The position numbers and the translations under genes are program-made. Below, piece after piece: positions 19,892-31,800 of a stretch of 64,000 bases of DNA. The number at the start of each line of letters is the position of its first letter. Positions within the stretch are counted from its first letter, which is position 1. Source of the stretch: Pocillopora verrucosa (Eukaryota; Cnidaria; Anthozoa; Scleractinia; Pocilloporidae); assembly GCF_036669915.1 (NCBI RefSeq), contig NC_089317.1, positions 1,933,571 through 1,997,570 on the forward strand, given 5' to 3'. The notes under the pieces were generated by a model. That model was not told the DNA's origin. It was given only the letters and a program-made list of their open reading frames with translations, and did no database searches.

Positions 19892-22800
19892 ATGGCGGAT
19901 AGCGACGATGATGATGCGCTAGCAAGCTTTGGAACGCCATTTGAGCCCTTAGAGGAAGATGCTCCGCGTAAAAAAGCTGTCCCGGTTCACGACCAAATTG
20001 TTACAGATACTGAAGGGAGAAGACGATTTCATGGCGCATTCACGGGTGGTTTTTCAGCCGGGTATTTTAACACGGTCGGAACGAAAGAGGGATGGCAGCC
20101 CTCGACTTTCATCTCTTCTCGCTCCAAAAAAGGCGAGCAAAGACAACAGAGGCCAGAGGATTTTATGGATGATGACGACATGGGAGAGTTTGGAATTGCT
20201 CCAAAAAGAATCGCGACAAAAGAACAGTTTTTGTCTTGGGAAAGCGGGCTCGAAAATCGTCGTAAACGAATGGTGACTTCTGATGATTCGGAGAGAGTTA
20301 TCCCAGGGGTACCTCCTCTTCAGGATCTCGTAGTGCCAGTGAAAATGTCCGTGGGAGTTGAACTGCTAAAGAAGATGGGGTGGAAGGAAGGACAGGGAGT
20401 TGGACCTCGGGAACGAAGAACTGGAAAAAAGGTACTGAGACTAACCTAACGTCAGTAAGGAAGGAGAATGAAGAGTTCTTGATTGTTAAACAAATTCTCC
20501 TTGTCAGCTTCTCAGGAAATGTATTGAGAATGGTATGGAGAATGTTGATACTGATGTTAGGATGTAAAGGGTTAAATGTTACATTACTTTCCTATCTTCA
20601 GCAGTGGTTGTTCATTTTGATTACATAAACAGACAAATGATAGCAGAGCTCGCAGAGCATAGCCCCATAATTATACAAAATAGTAGTAACCCATCAAACT
20701 GAAAAAATTTGGATGTACGACCGTACAACCGTACAAGGTGCTACTTTTAACATGTGTGGTCAACTGTGCCGCGGGCACGCCAATGCCACGCCTTTGTTCA
20801 GTAGTCCAGTGGTCAGTACACTGGGCTCCGAGTTGGATGACCTAGGTTCTAGTCCTGGCTGGGGCAAGGCGTTGTGCCCTTAAGACACGTGGAAAAAAAA
20901 TGCAAGCTCCACTTTTAGGCTTGGCTAAATCTATATATTATACATGTAACATATAACTGTACTATAATGTTGCACACACAGGTATATGGCTGTTCACTCC
21001 CATCAGCTTTTTCTTCATCACAAACAGTTGACAATGGCAAGGATGAGGAAGACGATATATTTGCAGTGGGTTTACTATTTGCACCAAAAGATGTGGATGC
21101 ATTTATGTTTACCCCTAAAGATGACAAACATGGACTTGGTTACAAGGGACTGGACCCATCCACTGCTCTTTTTCATCAAGAGAACTGGCTTGGAGTGGAT
21201 TCTGTGACAAGAAGAGTAGGAAGGAAGGGCATCTCTGGAGAGGTAAATCTGATTTGTACACATTCACTTTAAATCCTTTCGCCCCCACTTCTGAACTTTT
21301 TTGCTCCAAATAATGACAAGGAGACAATTGTGAAGCTGATGGACAATGTGAATACAAAAAAACAAGGGGATCTTGTGTGATTTGATATCAAGTTCTTATG
21401 ATGAACTTTATAAGAGATTTTTTGATGAAAGAGCGTAAGGAGAATTACTATAGAGATCTTGAAAGAGAAAAAAAAGACAAATTAGCAATGAAAGCCTTGC
21501 AGAGGAAATGGCAAGTTTGATGGCAGCCAGTTCATATTTCTAATCCACACTTGTCCATTGTCTTTCTTAACAATATTGTCTGTCAATAGTTGTGACTTTA
21601 TTAATTATTATTGTTTTTTGTATTATAGTCTCTAGTAGACTTCTGGTAATTTTAAATACCATGGCAGTAGCTTCATAGAATAGCTAGATGAGACAGATTC
21701 CATTTTTTTCCTCACATGTAATGTTGAATCTGAGTAAGAATGATAATTTTTACCACTGGCTCTTTTACAAATTTCTAGCACATTGTAGCTCAAAGAGTAA
21801 TAAATCCTATCCCTTTCTGTGACAGGCTTTTGGTGTTGGTGCATTTGAAGAAGCAGATGACAACATCTATGCAATAGATCACATGTCTAACTATGACACT
21901 GAATTGGGTGGAGACACAAGCTCTGGACTTCATGGTTGGACTGGCCCTCAAAAAGAAAATTCTAGAGGTCAGTTTTCTGTGGGTGCTGTTTTCTTTAAGG
22001 GTATAGGGCAGGGTGTTCCTTTTCACGCAGTAACCGATAAAATTTCCTTTATGGAGTATTTCTTTTTTGGAGGATTGCTCCACCGGTTTGAATATTTGTT
22101 TTACCCGTCGTGCTCATATAGGGGAGATAACTAATAAGGGGTGGACGGCTTTACGGATTCTGTATGAAAGTTCCCACCCTGGTTTGGCACTTGAATGATT
22201 GTGTTGCGTTTGTAGGGAAAACGACAGTCCAAGTATGATCGCTTTCGTTTCAAAGTATTGTGATCTAGAAGGTGAAGTATCGTAGAAAGGCACGCAAAAG
22301 AGAGTATCGCGATTTCAACGCGACATCGCTGATCCTAGCAGCATGCAGGACGCGTGTCGTATATGAACTTCATAATGGACCTCGCTAACAGTAGAGTCTC
22401 TGTTGCTCAGTGATAGAGCATCGAAGGGCGGAATCTGAAGGTCTGAGGTTCGATTCCTCATGGGAACTCAGAATTTTTTCTTTGTCCCATCCTTGTGACA
22501 AGACGAAAAACAAATTTATCTATTTCTTTACCGAGCTCAAAACTTACCTTCTTTCTTGTTCCAATTACAAACAAATTCTTATTAGCAATAGTTCCTTGTA
22601 AAAAATGTTCCTAAAGCGATAATGATGATGAGGCATTGGGCAGCTAAGATTGTTCAGTCGTGGTGTAGTGTTTTCAAACCGGGTTCCGGGTATCACGCGA
22701 GTCTCAGAGTTTTTTATTTGTCACCCTATACTTGTTAGGGTGACTGGGCTTAGAAGAACAGCCAAAGGAAACTTTAAAAGCTGACGTTTCGAGCGTCAGC

Positions 22801-22977
22801 TTTTAAAGCTTTTTTTGGCTATGACGTTTCGAGAGTTAGCCCTTCGTCAGAGCCCTTCGTCAGAGCCCTTCGTCGCTCTGACGAAGGGCTAACGCTCGAA
22901 ACGTCAGCTTTGAAACTCTTTACGGTGGCCGATTTACGTTATCAACTCAGTTGATAATACTTAATTACCCTGTTATA

Positions 22978-23008
<31 letters not shown>

Positions 23009-25779
23009 AGAAAATTACCCTCTTTATTCATTAGCCAAAGAAAACTGCCTCTTACCATGGTTTCTCTGTTGACTAATTACTCGTTCTTACGTTTGAATTC
23101 AGGAGGCGCCTTGTCGATTTTCACCACAAAACCCAAAGCTATGGATGCATTTAAAACCTTTCCACCTCCGGTGGTGCCTCGCAATTTTGATTGTACCCAC
23201 AAGTTCGACGATTCCAAGACTGTTCAGAAATCCTCCGATGACGGTTCGGACAGGAAGAAAGTTTTAACTGCAATGGATAGAGGAGAAATGTTGGGAGAGG
23301 AACCACTTCCAGTGCCTCAGAAATCTGTGTTTGAGTATCTTTCTGAAGAGGACAAGAAACGAGTGTTGTCTGCTTCGAAGAGTGAAATATCAAAGCCCTC
23401 TAGTAAAATACCATCGGAAGGAGAGAGTTCTGCAGTTAATGATTCCTCTCAAAAGAGTGCACCCTCTTCCCGTTGGTCTTGGTCTGGTCACAGCAGTTTT
23501 AAACCGTTTGTCAAAGATCCCGCAAAACAGGCGCGCTATGAAGAGTTTCTAAAAAGCAAAAAAGGAGAAGAAGCTTCTCCACAGGTTCATGGCAGGTAAG
23601 AGTTTTAAGAAATGAGCCAAGTCTTTTTCTTTTCATAACCCATGATTTCAACTGGAATTGGCGTTTCGCACTTGTTCGATTTTGAAATCACGTGCATAAA
23701 TTTTAGCCAATCAAATTGCACTTCGATCGGGTCAATTACCATTATTAAACAAGACACTGTACTTTAACAAGGGACCGGTCTTCACTTCATTTATTACCTG
23801 GGAGGGGAGGGTCGAGGACTTTGGTTATGTCACGATAAAATTTACCTGATCTCCTCGTGACGCTCTGTAATATTGTTGACCCGACTTCCCCCCCCCCCCT
23901 TCATCCGGGGTTAACCGGCAGTCAATTTTCTACTTTCCCACTTTACACTTTGTTGGCGATGACTGATTCCCCCTTCGTTCTCCTGAAAACCATGTCACCC
24001 TCCCTTCGACAACAAAATTGTTCGAGTGGTAAGGCAACGAGAAATCATGTTGTTACTTGTCATAATTTACACGAAAAATGCATCTCAAAAAGTCAAAACG
24101 GACAAAATGTTGTAGCGCGCGCGCTCTTTGTAATTTGCACTCGTGTTACATGAAGATTGCACTAGTTTTCAGCCAATCAGAGGCGCATCATTTTTTCATG
24201 TATAGTATTATTATTGAAGGGAACCTGTAATGACCTAGCAGCCCCTCCAGGGGGAGACGCGGGGGGGGGGGAAGGAGGGGTGGGTGCTTATACTCATAGT
24301 CGTTTCATACTACAGATACTGGGACACACTCTAGCTGGATAGGGCACTGGGGTCGAATTTAAACTAAACAAATTTAAACTTTTCGTTTCGCTTTCCAGCG
24401 GTTTAACGGAATGGGAAAGAGAACGCGAAAGGGAGGAATTCGCCCGGTCTGCATCCTTGTACAGACCTCTGAGTTCCACAATGGCGGCCAGATTTACGAC
24501 GGCGACACAACAAGATGATCACAGAGTGGTTTACGAAGATGTACCCGCTCAAGAATCTTCAGATTCTTCTGGGCAGGCACAGGCGGCTTCTATGAAAATG
24601 TTCGGAAAACTAACTCGGGATAACTTCGAGTGGCATCCCGAAAATGTTTTATGTAAACGGTTCAATATTCCGAACCCCTACCCGGGATCTCACATCGTAG
24701 GGGTCCCGAAGGTACGAAAGCCGAAGTTCACACTTGGAGATTTCATAGTACCTCGAGAACCTCGTGCGGTTACTTACGAACATTCGTCAACGAGTGCTAA
24801 CGACGATGACAAGACGGACAAGTTCGGAAGCTCTACGGAAACGATCAATGCAATCGACCGTCAGTCGAACCCTTCTGATACAAATTCGGTGAGTTCCGGT
24901 TTACCTTCGAAAACAGCTGTTGTGCCCGCTTCAGTAACGGCTTTAGCTAATTCGGACATTGTTAGGCCAAGAGAATCAAATGTTAAAGCTGATGAAGAAC
25001 AAAAGGGAGAGAATTCTGTGCCAAAGCGGCCAGATATGGATTTGTTCAAAGCGATTTTCGCCGATTCGTCTTCGGACGAATCCGAGGCGTCAAGCGATGA
25101 GGAAGAAGTCGGCAGAGATGAAGGGACCGAAGATGTATCGATTGCTACTTCGGAAATCAAGTCTCCTGAAGAAGCTTCGCGGAGTCATGTCGATGAAAGA
25201 ACCGAAGAAAACAGTTTGAGAAATAATGTTCTTCCAAATGATAAAACTGTCGATAAAGAATTGAACATCAAACCGATTGAAAATGAGGAACAGAGACCGG
25301 TTGAAACGCAGATTGTGGTCGCGAAAAATACAGAGATAGAGAGAGCGGACTCTTCTCCTGAAAATTTCGGACCGGCCCTACCGCCATCTTTTAGAAAGAT
25401 AACCCCTTCGAACTCTTTTTCCGGAGAAAAACGTTACGCTGACCTTAAGAAAACTAAGGACGACTCTGACCGGAGGAAACGCCAGGATAAATACGAAGAA
25501 ACAAAGAAGCGTTATTCTGAGTCTTCCGACAGCGAGGAAGAGTATCGGGCTAAACATAAACCCAGACATAAATCGAAGAAAAAACACAAACACAAGCACA
25601 AAAGTAAACGTCGATACGAAGAAAAGGAGAGACTTGAACCGAAAACGAAGGGAAAGGACGAGTTAAGTAAACCTTTAGAACAAGGTCGCGCGTCAGATGA
25701 CAAACAAATTCTTAACAAGTTGAAGAATCTTCAGAATTTGAAAACGGGAAAAAGAATGCGTGCTTCTGATTTCATGTGA
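19892..25779 (+). CDS. GPATCH1: G-patch domain-containing protein 1
   Basis: GPATCH1 is a nuclear spliceosome-associated protein; G-patch domains recruit and activate DEAH-box helicases, and GPATCH1 is linked to DHX35. Five exons join in phase: 19892-20431, 20982-21242, 21826-21967, 23103-23595 and 24399-25779, coding 938 aa (human about 931). The start ATG follows AAG and is followed by GCGG. The N terminus has the family segment FGTPFEPLEED. The G-patch spans about residues 153-185 (GVELLKKMGWKEGQGVGPR). Later segments match the human protein: AFGVGAFEE..DNIY, FKPFVKDPAKQARYEEFL, LTEWERERER.EFAR, MKMFGKLTRDNFEWHPENVLC (split here by prose only) and MDLFKAIFADSSSD. The C terminus is basic (KKKHKHKHKSKRR). 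A small extra exon between exons 3 and 4 cannot be excluded. Confidence 0.93.
20455..20575 (+). repeat. MITE-like repeat, type B, partial
   Basis: Only the right half is present: AGAGTTCTTGATTGTTAAAC, ACAAATTCTCCTTGTCAG, GTATGGAGAATGTTGATACT and GGATGTAAAGGGTTAA. It lies in GPATCH1 intron 1. Confidence 0.65.
20642..20913 (+). mobile_element. Non-autonomous composite repeat (copy 2)
   Basis: Same order as 10178-10529: a degenerate left end (AGCAGAGCTCGCA), TTTGGATGTACGACC with only about two octamers, the CAAGGTGCTACTTTTAACAT segment, a tRNA-like stretch with CAGTGGTCAG and GGTTCTAGTCC, and a degenerate right end (TGCAAGCTCCACT). It lies in GPATCH1 intron 1. Confidence 0.65.
22347..22545 (+). 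mobile_element. tRNA-derived SINE (copy 1)
   Basis: A tRNA-like head has TTGCTCAGTGATAGAGCAT as A box region and GGTTCGATTCC as B box, 44 bases apart in start position. The body continues with CTTTGTCCCATCCTTGTGAC. A reverse copy at 41770-41992 matches both head and body as well as the 45 bases upstream, so this is a retroposon, not a functional tRNA gene. It is in GPATCH1 intron 3. Confidence 0.75.
22768..23035. repeat. Compound foldback of the GGGCTAACGCTCGAAACG family
   Basis: A reverse core (GACGTTTCGAGCG, then GAGAGTTAGCCCTTCGTC) is followed by three short tandem units of CAGAGCCCTTCGT and then a full forward copy from GCTCTGACGAAGGGCTAACG through CGGTGGCCGATTTACG and the ACTCTCCCACCGACG tail. 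The two halves can pair as a long hairpin. It lies in GPATCH1 intron 3, just before exon 4. Confidence 0.8.
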
Positions 25780-28700
25780 AAGATCAGCGCCTCGATGACG
25801 GCCGAGATGTAATTTAAATTTCTCCCTTTCGGCTGTTAGAATTTCCCTCTAAATTAGTAGAGAGTGTTTGTGGCGCCGGATGACTTGGGAGGAGCCAACG
25901 TCATGCACAATACCAAGAAAATTTTTGTCTCGGCCTTGATTGGTCTATGAGAAAAAGCTGAAATAGATTATACAGTATATTACAGGCGTTTTGTGTAGTA
26001 CTCTCAATAGAGCGATAAGAGATGAAGAAAACATGGTTATTTCTGCAAAATTTCCGGAAAACAAAAAGCTTGAGTGTGTTTGTCACAGTGATGGTATAAA
26101 AAGGTCAAAGATTCTCATGAAATCATGTGGGCAGTTTTAAACTAATGAAAAGTGTATTTTTGGTTTCATCAGCTGAGTTGATAGTATAAATTGGTCACCT
26201 TCTAGAGTTTCTAAAGCTGTCGTTTCGAGCGCTAGCCCCTCGCTGTGAGACTTTAAGGACATTCGTCGCTAGTACAGTTTTTTATTTATGGTCACTCGAC
26301 GTGATATTTTGAAAGGTTTTCAAGAATTGCACTCGTCGGCGACGACTCGTGCAAATACGTAAGCCCACAAAACATCACTCGTGCCAACACTTCACGAAAC
26401 ACGCTCGTGTTGATATGATTTCCTATACGTAGCTGTTTCTTAGAGGCCAAAGACGCCTAATGGCTCTTTTATCTAGTTGACAATATCGGGTTGTATATTA
26501 GTCAGAGTATAACAGATGCCTCGAATCTTGACATTAAATATACCGTATTAGAATCCCCAATCCATGATATTGAGATCTGAAAGCAAGTAAGAATTTTTGG
26601 ATAAAGCCAACGCTTTTTTATAATTCTACTGCTGTACAGGTTAACTCAAAGGAAATCAATTAAACTGTTAGCTGGATGCCCTTTCTTTTTCCGAAATTTC
26701 TCAGAAAATAAAAGAGAAGTTTACATCGAGGTTTGAAATAGCAGGTTAGGTCAATATCAGACTGAGTGTTTGTTATTGCAAACATCTACGGTCTGTTTTC
26801 ATCGGTGTAATATTTGATCGAGCACGTGGAAGACGGACTGTGACTGTATTAATCCTGTACTGCATGGTCTGTTTCAAAACTTTGTACCGGACAAAAATTT
26901 CTAGATTCCAAACATCGACATGTATAGTCGACTAAACGAGTGGAATTTTAGCGGTAGCTGTGACGCGCGCAGCTCAAACAACCTGGCAGATCTCGTCGAT
27001 GTTTTGCTTAAAATGTGTTTCGTTTACTCTTTTTTTAATTGATAAATATATTATTAATTTTTTAGAAACTGTAAGAGAGTTGGGAAAGTGAAGTTAATGG
27101 ATGTGCTTTAGTCATGATATTGTTATTGCTTTGCTTGTTATACATTTACGTCATCAGATTTGAGCATGGACGGTAATTTCAAGTAGTGCCACGTTGCCCA
27201 TCAAAATGCTTTGCTGAGATAAATCAATTTTCCAGGTCGTTGCTTTTGAACTTTTTCAATCTTCTTCATTCTTTACCATCTTGCTCCTTGGTTTAACATT
27301 TCTCCGTTCCACCAAACTAAAACATCACACAAAATTTGGCTCAAGGTATCGCAGAATAATCAGACAAATATGTCGTATCGTAGTTCCAATAACATTTGTA
27401 AACCTAGAATCATGGAAATATTACTCGCGTTTTCGGCAATTTCAGCTTTTTTAAAAACGCAGGACACCTTAATCAAAATGAGGAGATGCACTCGCGAATA
27501 TTTTGCAAACATATACAGTTCGCTGATGAAAAGAAATGTTTCTAACGCAGCTTTAAGAGAGAAAACCAACGATACGCACTGTATGAAATAGATCAGTATT
27601 GTCATAGCTCGTGATTTTCCAAGTTATATTTGCGTATGTGCATGTACAGAGGCAAAGTTTCTGTTTCCTGTTAAGTGTGCATTCCTGATCAGGAAGAATA
27701 AGTTTAGGTAACTAAGGTACAGAAAGTTTCTCTAATAATCTGGAATTATAGATAAAATATAATAGTTAGATATATTCCTCCCTGAATTTAAACCTCCAGC
27801 CGTGGTAAAGAAGATCTCTTTCATAATTGTCTTATTTTCACTGGTTTTAAGTTAAAACTTTGCATAAATTGAAGACTCCAATTTCTCTTACTAGAGAACG
27901 ATTCCGCTGGTTCTGAAATGCTTGACTGTCAAGTTTTACAATTAGACAATCAAAATGTTCTATCGCTTGAACAGATTTCGGACAGAGTAAATCTTCGAGG
28001 ATTTTTGTGCTGATCAAATGGTCAATATTCTAATTGATTGTCCCAGAGCAGACAGAGGACCTAAATTTTTAATGATCACAGTGTTTTTTTTCGGTTAGTA
28101 GCTCGTCCAATACATCTGTCCGTAGGGGAAAGTGAACGAAAAGTAACGCAAGCTGATTTTTTTTTAAATGTGCATTGCTAAGTTTTTTTTCAGTTACTAA
28201 ATTAAGCGGAATCCCAGATATTTGACGTCTTTTTACTCATGTTTTAATATATTTCAATGCCTTTTTGTAAATTGATGGCTCGTCGAAAGTAAAAAACACC
28301 ATTGCTGTCGTCCTCTTCATTGGAAGAAAAGCAACATCGAAAAGTACTTTTCACCAACTCTTAACATATATTTTTAATGATTTATTGCGTAATAAAGAAG
28401 ATCCCTTTCACGTGGTTAATTTTCACTGCTTACTCCGCGCAGAGACACGAGAAGGAAGTAAAACTTTATTAGGAAACACGACTGATAAATTTTTCCAAAC
28501 AAAGATGAAGGCTGCCGATCGTATCGAAGTCCATGACGTCTTAGACTGAAGGAGCTTACGTAATCTCAAGGACAACTCTTAGAAAAGGAGTCAAGAACAC
28601 TTAATTGATATCAGTCTGAGATATTTTCTGAAAAGGAATAAGTTTCTTCGTAGTATTATCGATCATATGCTCGAAAATATTGCAGTGTTTTTGCCGAACC

Positions 28701-28859
28701 TTGGACTCGCTCGTACACTCTATTTGAGAGACTGGGCTCCACTTTCTCCTAACCAAAACAGTGATACGGCTCTTCTGTTGTGATCAGAAGCCAGGCCCTA
28801 GAAGAAAGTTGGTATTGAAGTTTAGCTGCCGTAAGAGCCTCTTTTACAGCAAAATCACA
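25780..28859. other. Intergenic region between GPATCH1 and the carbonic anhydrase gene
   Basis: A reverse copy of the GGGCTAACGCTCGAAACG family lies at 26168-26253; otherwise I see no recognisable repeat or gene. A consensus acceptor (CCTCTTTTACAG at about 28838-28849) lies just before the carbonic anhydrase ATG, so a non-coding first exon probably sits somewhere in this region. Overlapping opposite-strand frames at 27360-27605 have no support. Confidence 0.5.
26168..26253 (-). repeat. Dispersed repeat, GGGCTAACGCTCGAAACG family, reverse and diverged
   Basis: It contains CAGCTGAGTTGATAGTATAA, TTGGTCACCTTCTAGAGTTT and TCGTTTCGAGCGCTAGCCCC in the order expected for a reverse copy. Confidence 0.6.
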
Positions 28860-31800
28860 ATGAAACTCTTCCTGCTTATCTCTTTGCTACTTGGCGTATG
28901 TCCACACTTGGCAGAAAGTTCAGGATCTTGGACATACCGCGACCCGGAGGGGCCTAACACGTGGAAACACCACTTCGAGGATTGCGGAGGTCATGAACAG
29001 TCTCCGATAAACATTGTACCAAAAGATACTCTTTTCGAACCGGGGCTTGCCGACCTCGTTGTCAACTACGAGAACAATGTTTCTGCTAAGCTATTCAATA
29101 ATGGACATACCGTTCAGGCGACTTTTTTAACCGGCAAGTCCGATATTTCCGGTGGAAATCTGACTTCGCGTTTTCGCGCTCTACAAATGCATTTTCACTG
29201 GGGCAACAAGAATTCGCGCGGTTCAGAGCATCAGGTCGGTGGAAGAAAATTTCCCTTGGAAATACATATTGTACACTACAATGCGGAAAAGTACCTTAGC
29301 GCATCGGAGGCTCTGAAGAAGGGAGATGGCTTAGCAGTTTTGGGAATATTGGTCGAACTTCAGGCTCAAGACAACCCGGTTTTCAGTGGGATAGTGGATA
29401 ACCTTGAGAAAGTTCGTTTTAAAGACAACGAAATAATTTTGCCTTATCTTCAGCCTTTTTCATTCTTACCATACGACATTGCTCAATATTACACTTATAG
29501 AGGCTCGCTTACTACTCCTGGATGTTATGAAAGTGTGCAGTGGTTTGTGTTCAATCACACTTTTCCTATATCACAAGTTCAACTGGATAAATTCAGAGAT
29601 CTTTTTGACGGTGTAAAACAAAACACAAAGAAATTGCCCTTGGGCGACAATTATAGACCCGTCCAGCCTCTACATGCGAGATCTGTCATCCGAAGCTTCA
29701 GTAAGTATGATTAATTAAACTTGTTTTTATATTTCATTCATTGTTCACAATGTAAACAATATCTTGTGCTCAATACGAGACAGTTGCAAACAAAGCCATT
29801 ACGGTTGCGTTATTTTGAATGGCGTTATCAATATATCTAGAGCGTTTGAATTTAAATTTATCGCATCCAAATATTCCCTTACACAAAAGTTCCTTTTATT
29901 CCTCGTATTGCAGCGACAAATTACTCGTTTTAGATCGCATGATGATTATGTCAACAAGGTTAACTGTATGCTAATTAAAAAGCAATTAGTGTGTATGGCA
30001 CCGTTAACAAATTGATATCTTCAAATCGGGTTTTAAAATGTTCTGATATCAACATCACAAAACTTAAACAAAAACGTTCTTAGGTTTTTTTGTAATTTCT
30101 TTCAAACATTACAAGCTCATCATTTTCCTAACCACATTGATTAGTGCTATTGAAACAAAATCGACAAAATCGAGATGATTTTGGAGCCCTACACGAAATC
30201 ATTTGGTTTTTCAGTATTTGTGTACAGTATGAAACAATAAAATGTCTTGTCATAGTTCTGATATACTATTGTTGAAAGTACATTCTGATCATAAATATTT
30301 ATTTAGAGGAAATTTTTAAGCAACTCAGATCAAAATAAAGTAGCAAGAAATTTGTCAATGAAATCCAAATTTAACATTAATAGTGACTGACATCTCATTT
30401 CTGCAGAAGCGGAAAAGGAACAATCCAAAAATATTTTGAAAATTGGAAAAAACACTTAGAATCAATATCTCCTAGACAAATCACTTTGGAAAAGTTTTTC
30501 AAATTGAGAAAATAATTTCAAGTCCTGGTTTAATTCATAGATCCACAAGTGACTCATGAAAATTGAAAATAATTTACAGTCCCAGAATCTTTCCAAAATC
30601 CAGAAAATTTTTGCAAATTGAGAAAAATATTTTGTCACGTGACACTTGTGCCAGTAGTCAACTCTTTGTCACGATACAGCACATCGTGTTGCACCAGGTT
30701 GCACTGGGTCAACTTGGAGTCACTATGCGAATGGACTACACTGTACCAAGTGTATTGAGATGTTCTACCACAAATGTGGAAAAGAATTTGTGAGAGCAGT
30801 GAGCTACTCTGCCATCCATGTGGCACTTTAAAGAGACCCAAACAGAAAAATGTGTTATACAGTTCGTCAGATGAGAGATCTGCCATAATAATTGAACAGT
30901 ACTTTAAAAGAGGATTTCGTTATGAAACTATTGTTCAGTTTTAAGAAAAAGAAGTGATGAAGGGCCTTCAATTTCATGTCTAATTATCTCCTGCATTGCA
31001 TGCTCTAAATGGACTCCATTTCTCCTTCCCAACCTATATTCACACAGTTTTCTCTTTAGAGTCCTCAGGTTCATAGAAATATCATGGTATTTTTCTAAAA
31101 ACTGAACAACACAAGCCTTGAAAATCTTTTCTGTGTGATATTTACTGGATCAGACACAGTATTTGGTGTTGAATATGAAATATAATCTAAAACTGGAAAT
31201 TGTTTTGAAAGATGACTGATTTGAATTTCAGTTTTACCAAGAATCTTTCCAAAAAATTATCAAGTATACAGCAGTAATTGTTTGTTTCCTCAAGGTGATT
31301 TTTTTCTATTTGTTCCACAGAGCGCCCTCCATTTCCATGTGGCAAGACATCAAATAACACTTTGGATTGCTTGGGATTCGCTGATGACAAGGCAGTATTT
31401 TATGAAGCGACAGTCAATATGTGCACTCAGCCAGCCACAGTAACCTTAAGAGTTTCTCAACCAGAGATCAATTTTAATTATGTTGGAACTTTTTACAAAA
31501 GTGTCAACCCCCCTATGCAAATAGGTGTGTATAACAATGAATTGGTCTTCAGTTTTTTTCCTTAACTTTTACTGTTACAATTAGTCAGAGCTGTGATAAA
31601 TAGCTAATGCTAGTGTGGCTGAATAAATCTCTATCCAGCAGATAAGTGTTAACAAAATGTACTGGGCTATCCACTGGATAGAGATTTATCCAGTGGATCA
31701 TGTTATTCACCCTTGAAACAACTGGAGCCTGATCTTTACTGGCAAATGCCTTTTTATGGCTGGCTAGTGAGAAATTTCTGGCAAACACTATTACAGTATA

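Noticed and set aside
22391-22470. A functional tRNA gene
   Set aside because: The A and B boxes are present, but the flanks and body match a reverse copy at 41.8-42.0 kb, so it is a tRNA-derived SINE, and no full cloverleaf was found.
27114-27172. A signal-peptide-like first exon (MILLLLCLLYIYV) ending at a donor
   Set aside because: Its donor is phase 2 and does not fit the phase 1 acceptor at 31321; the carbonic anhydrase already supplies a signal peptide.
27360-27605. Overlapping 73- to 81-codon frames on opposite strands
   Set aside because: No recognisable domain, no splice context, and overlap on both strands suggests chance.
28860-29714. Reading the carbonic anhydrase as a complete single-exon secreted enzyme
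   Set aside because: The stop lies just behind a consensus donor whose phase fits the next exon set, so I prefer the fusion; the short form is kept as an alternative isoform.
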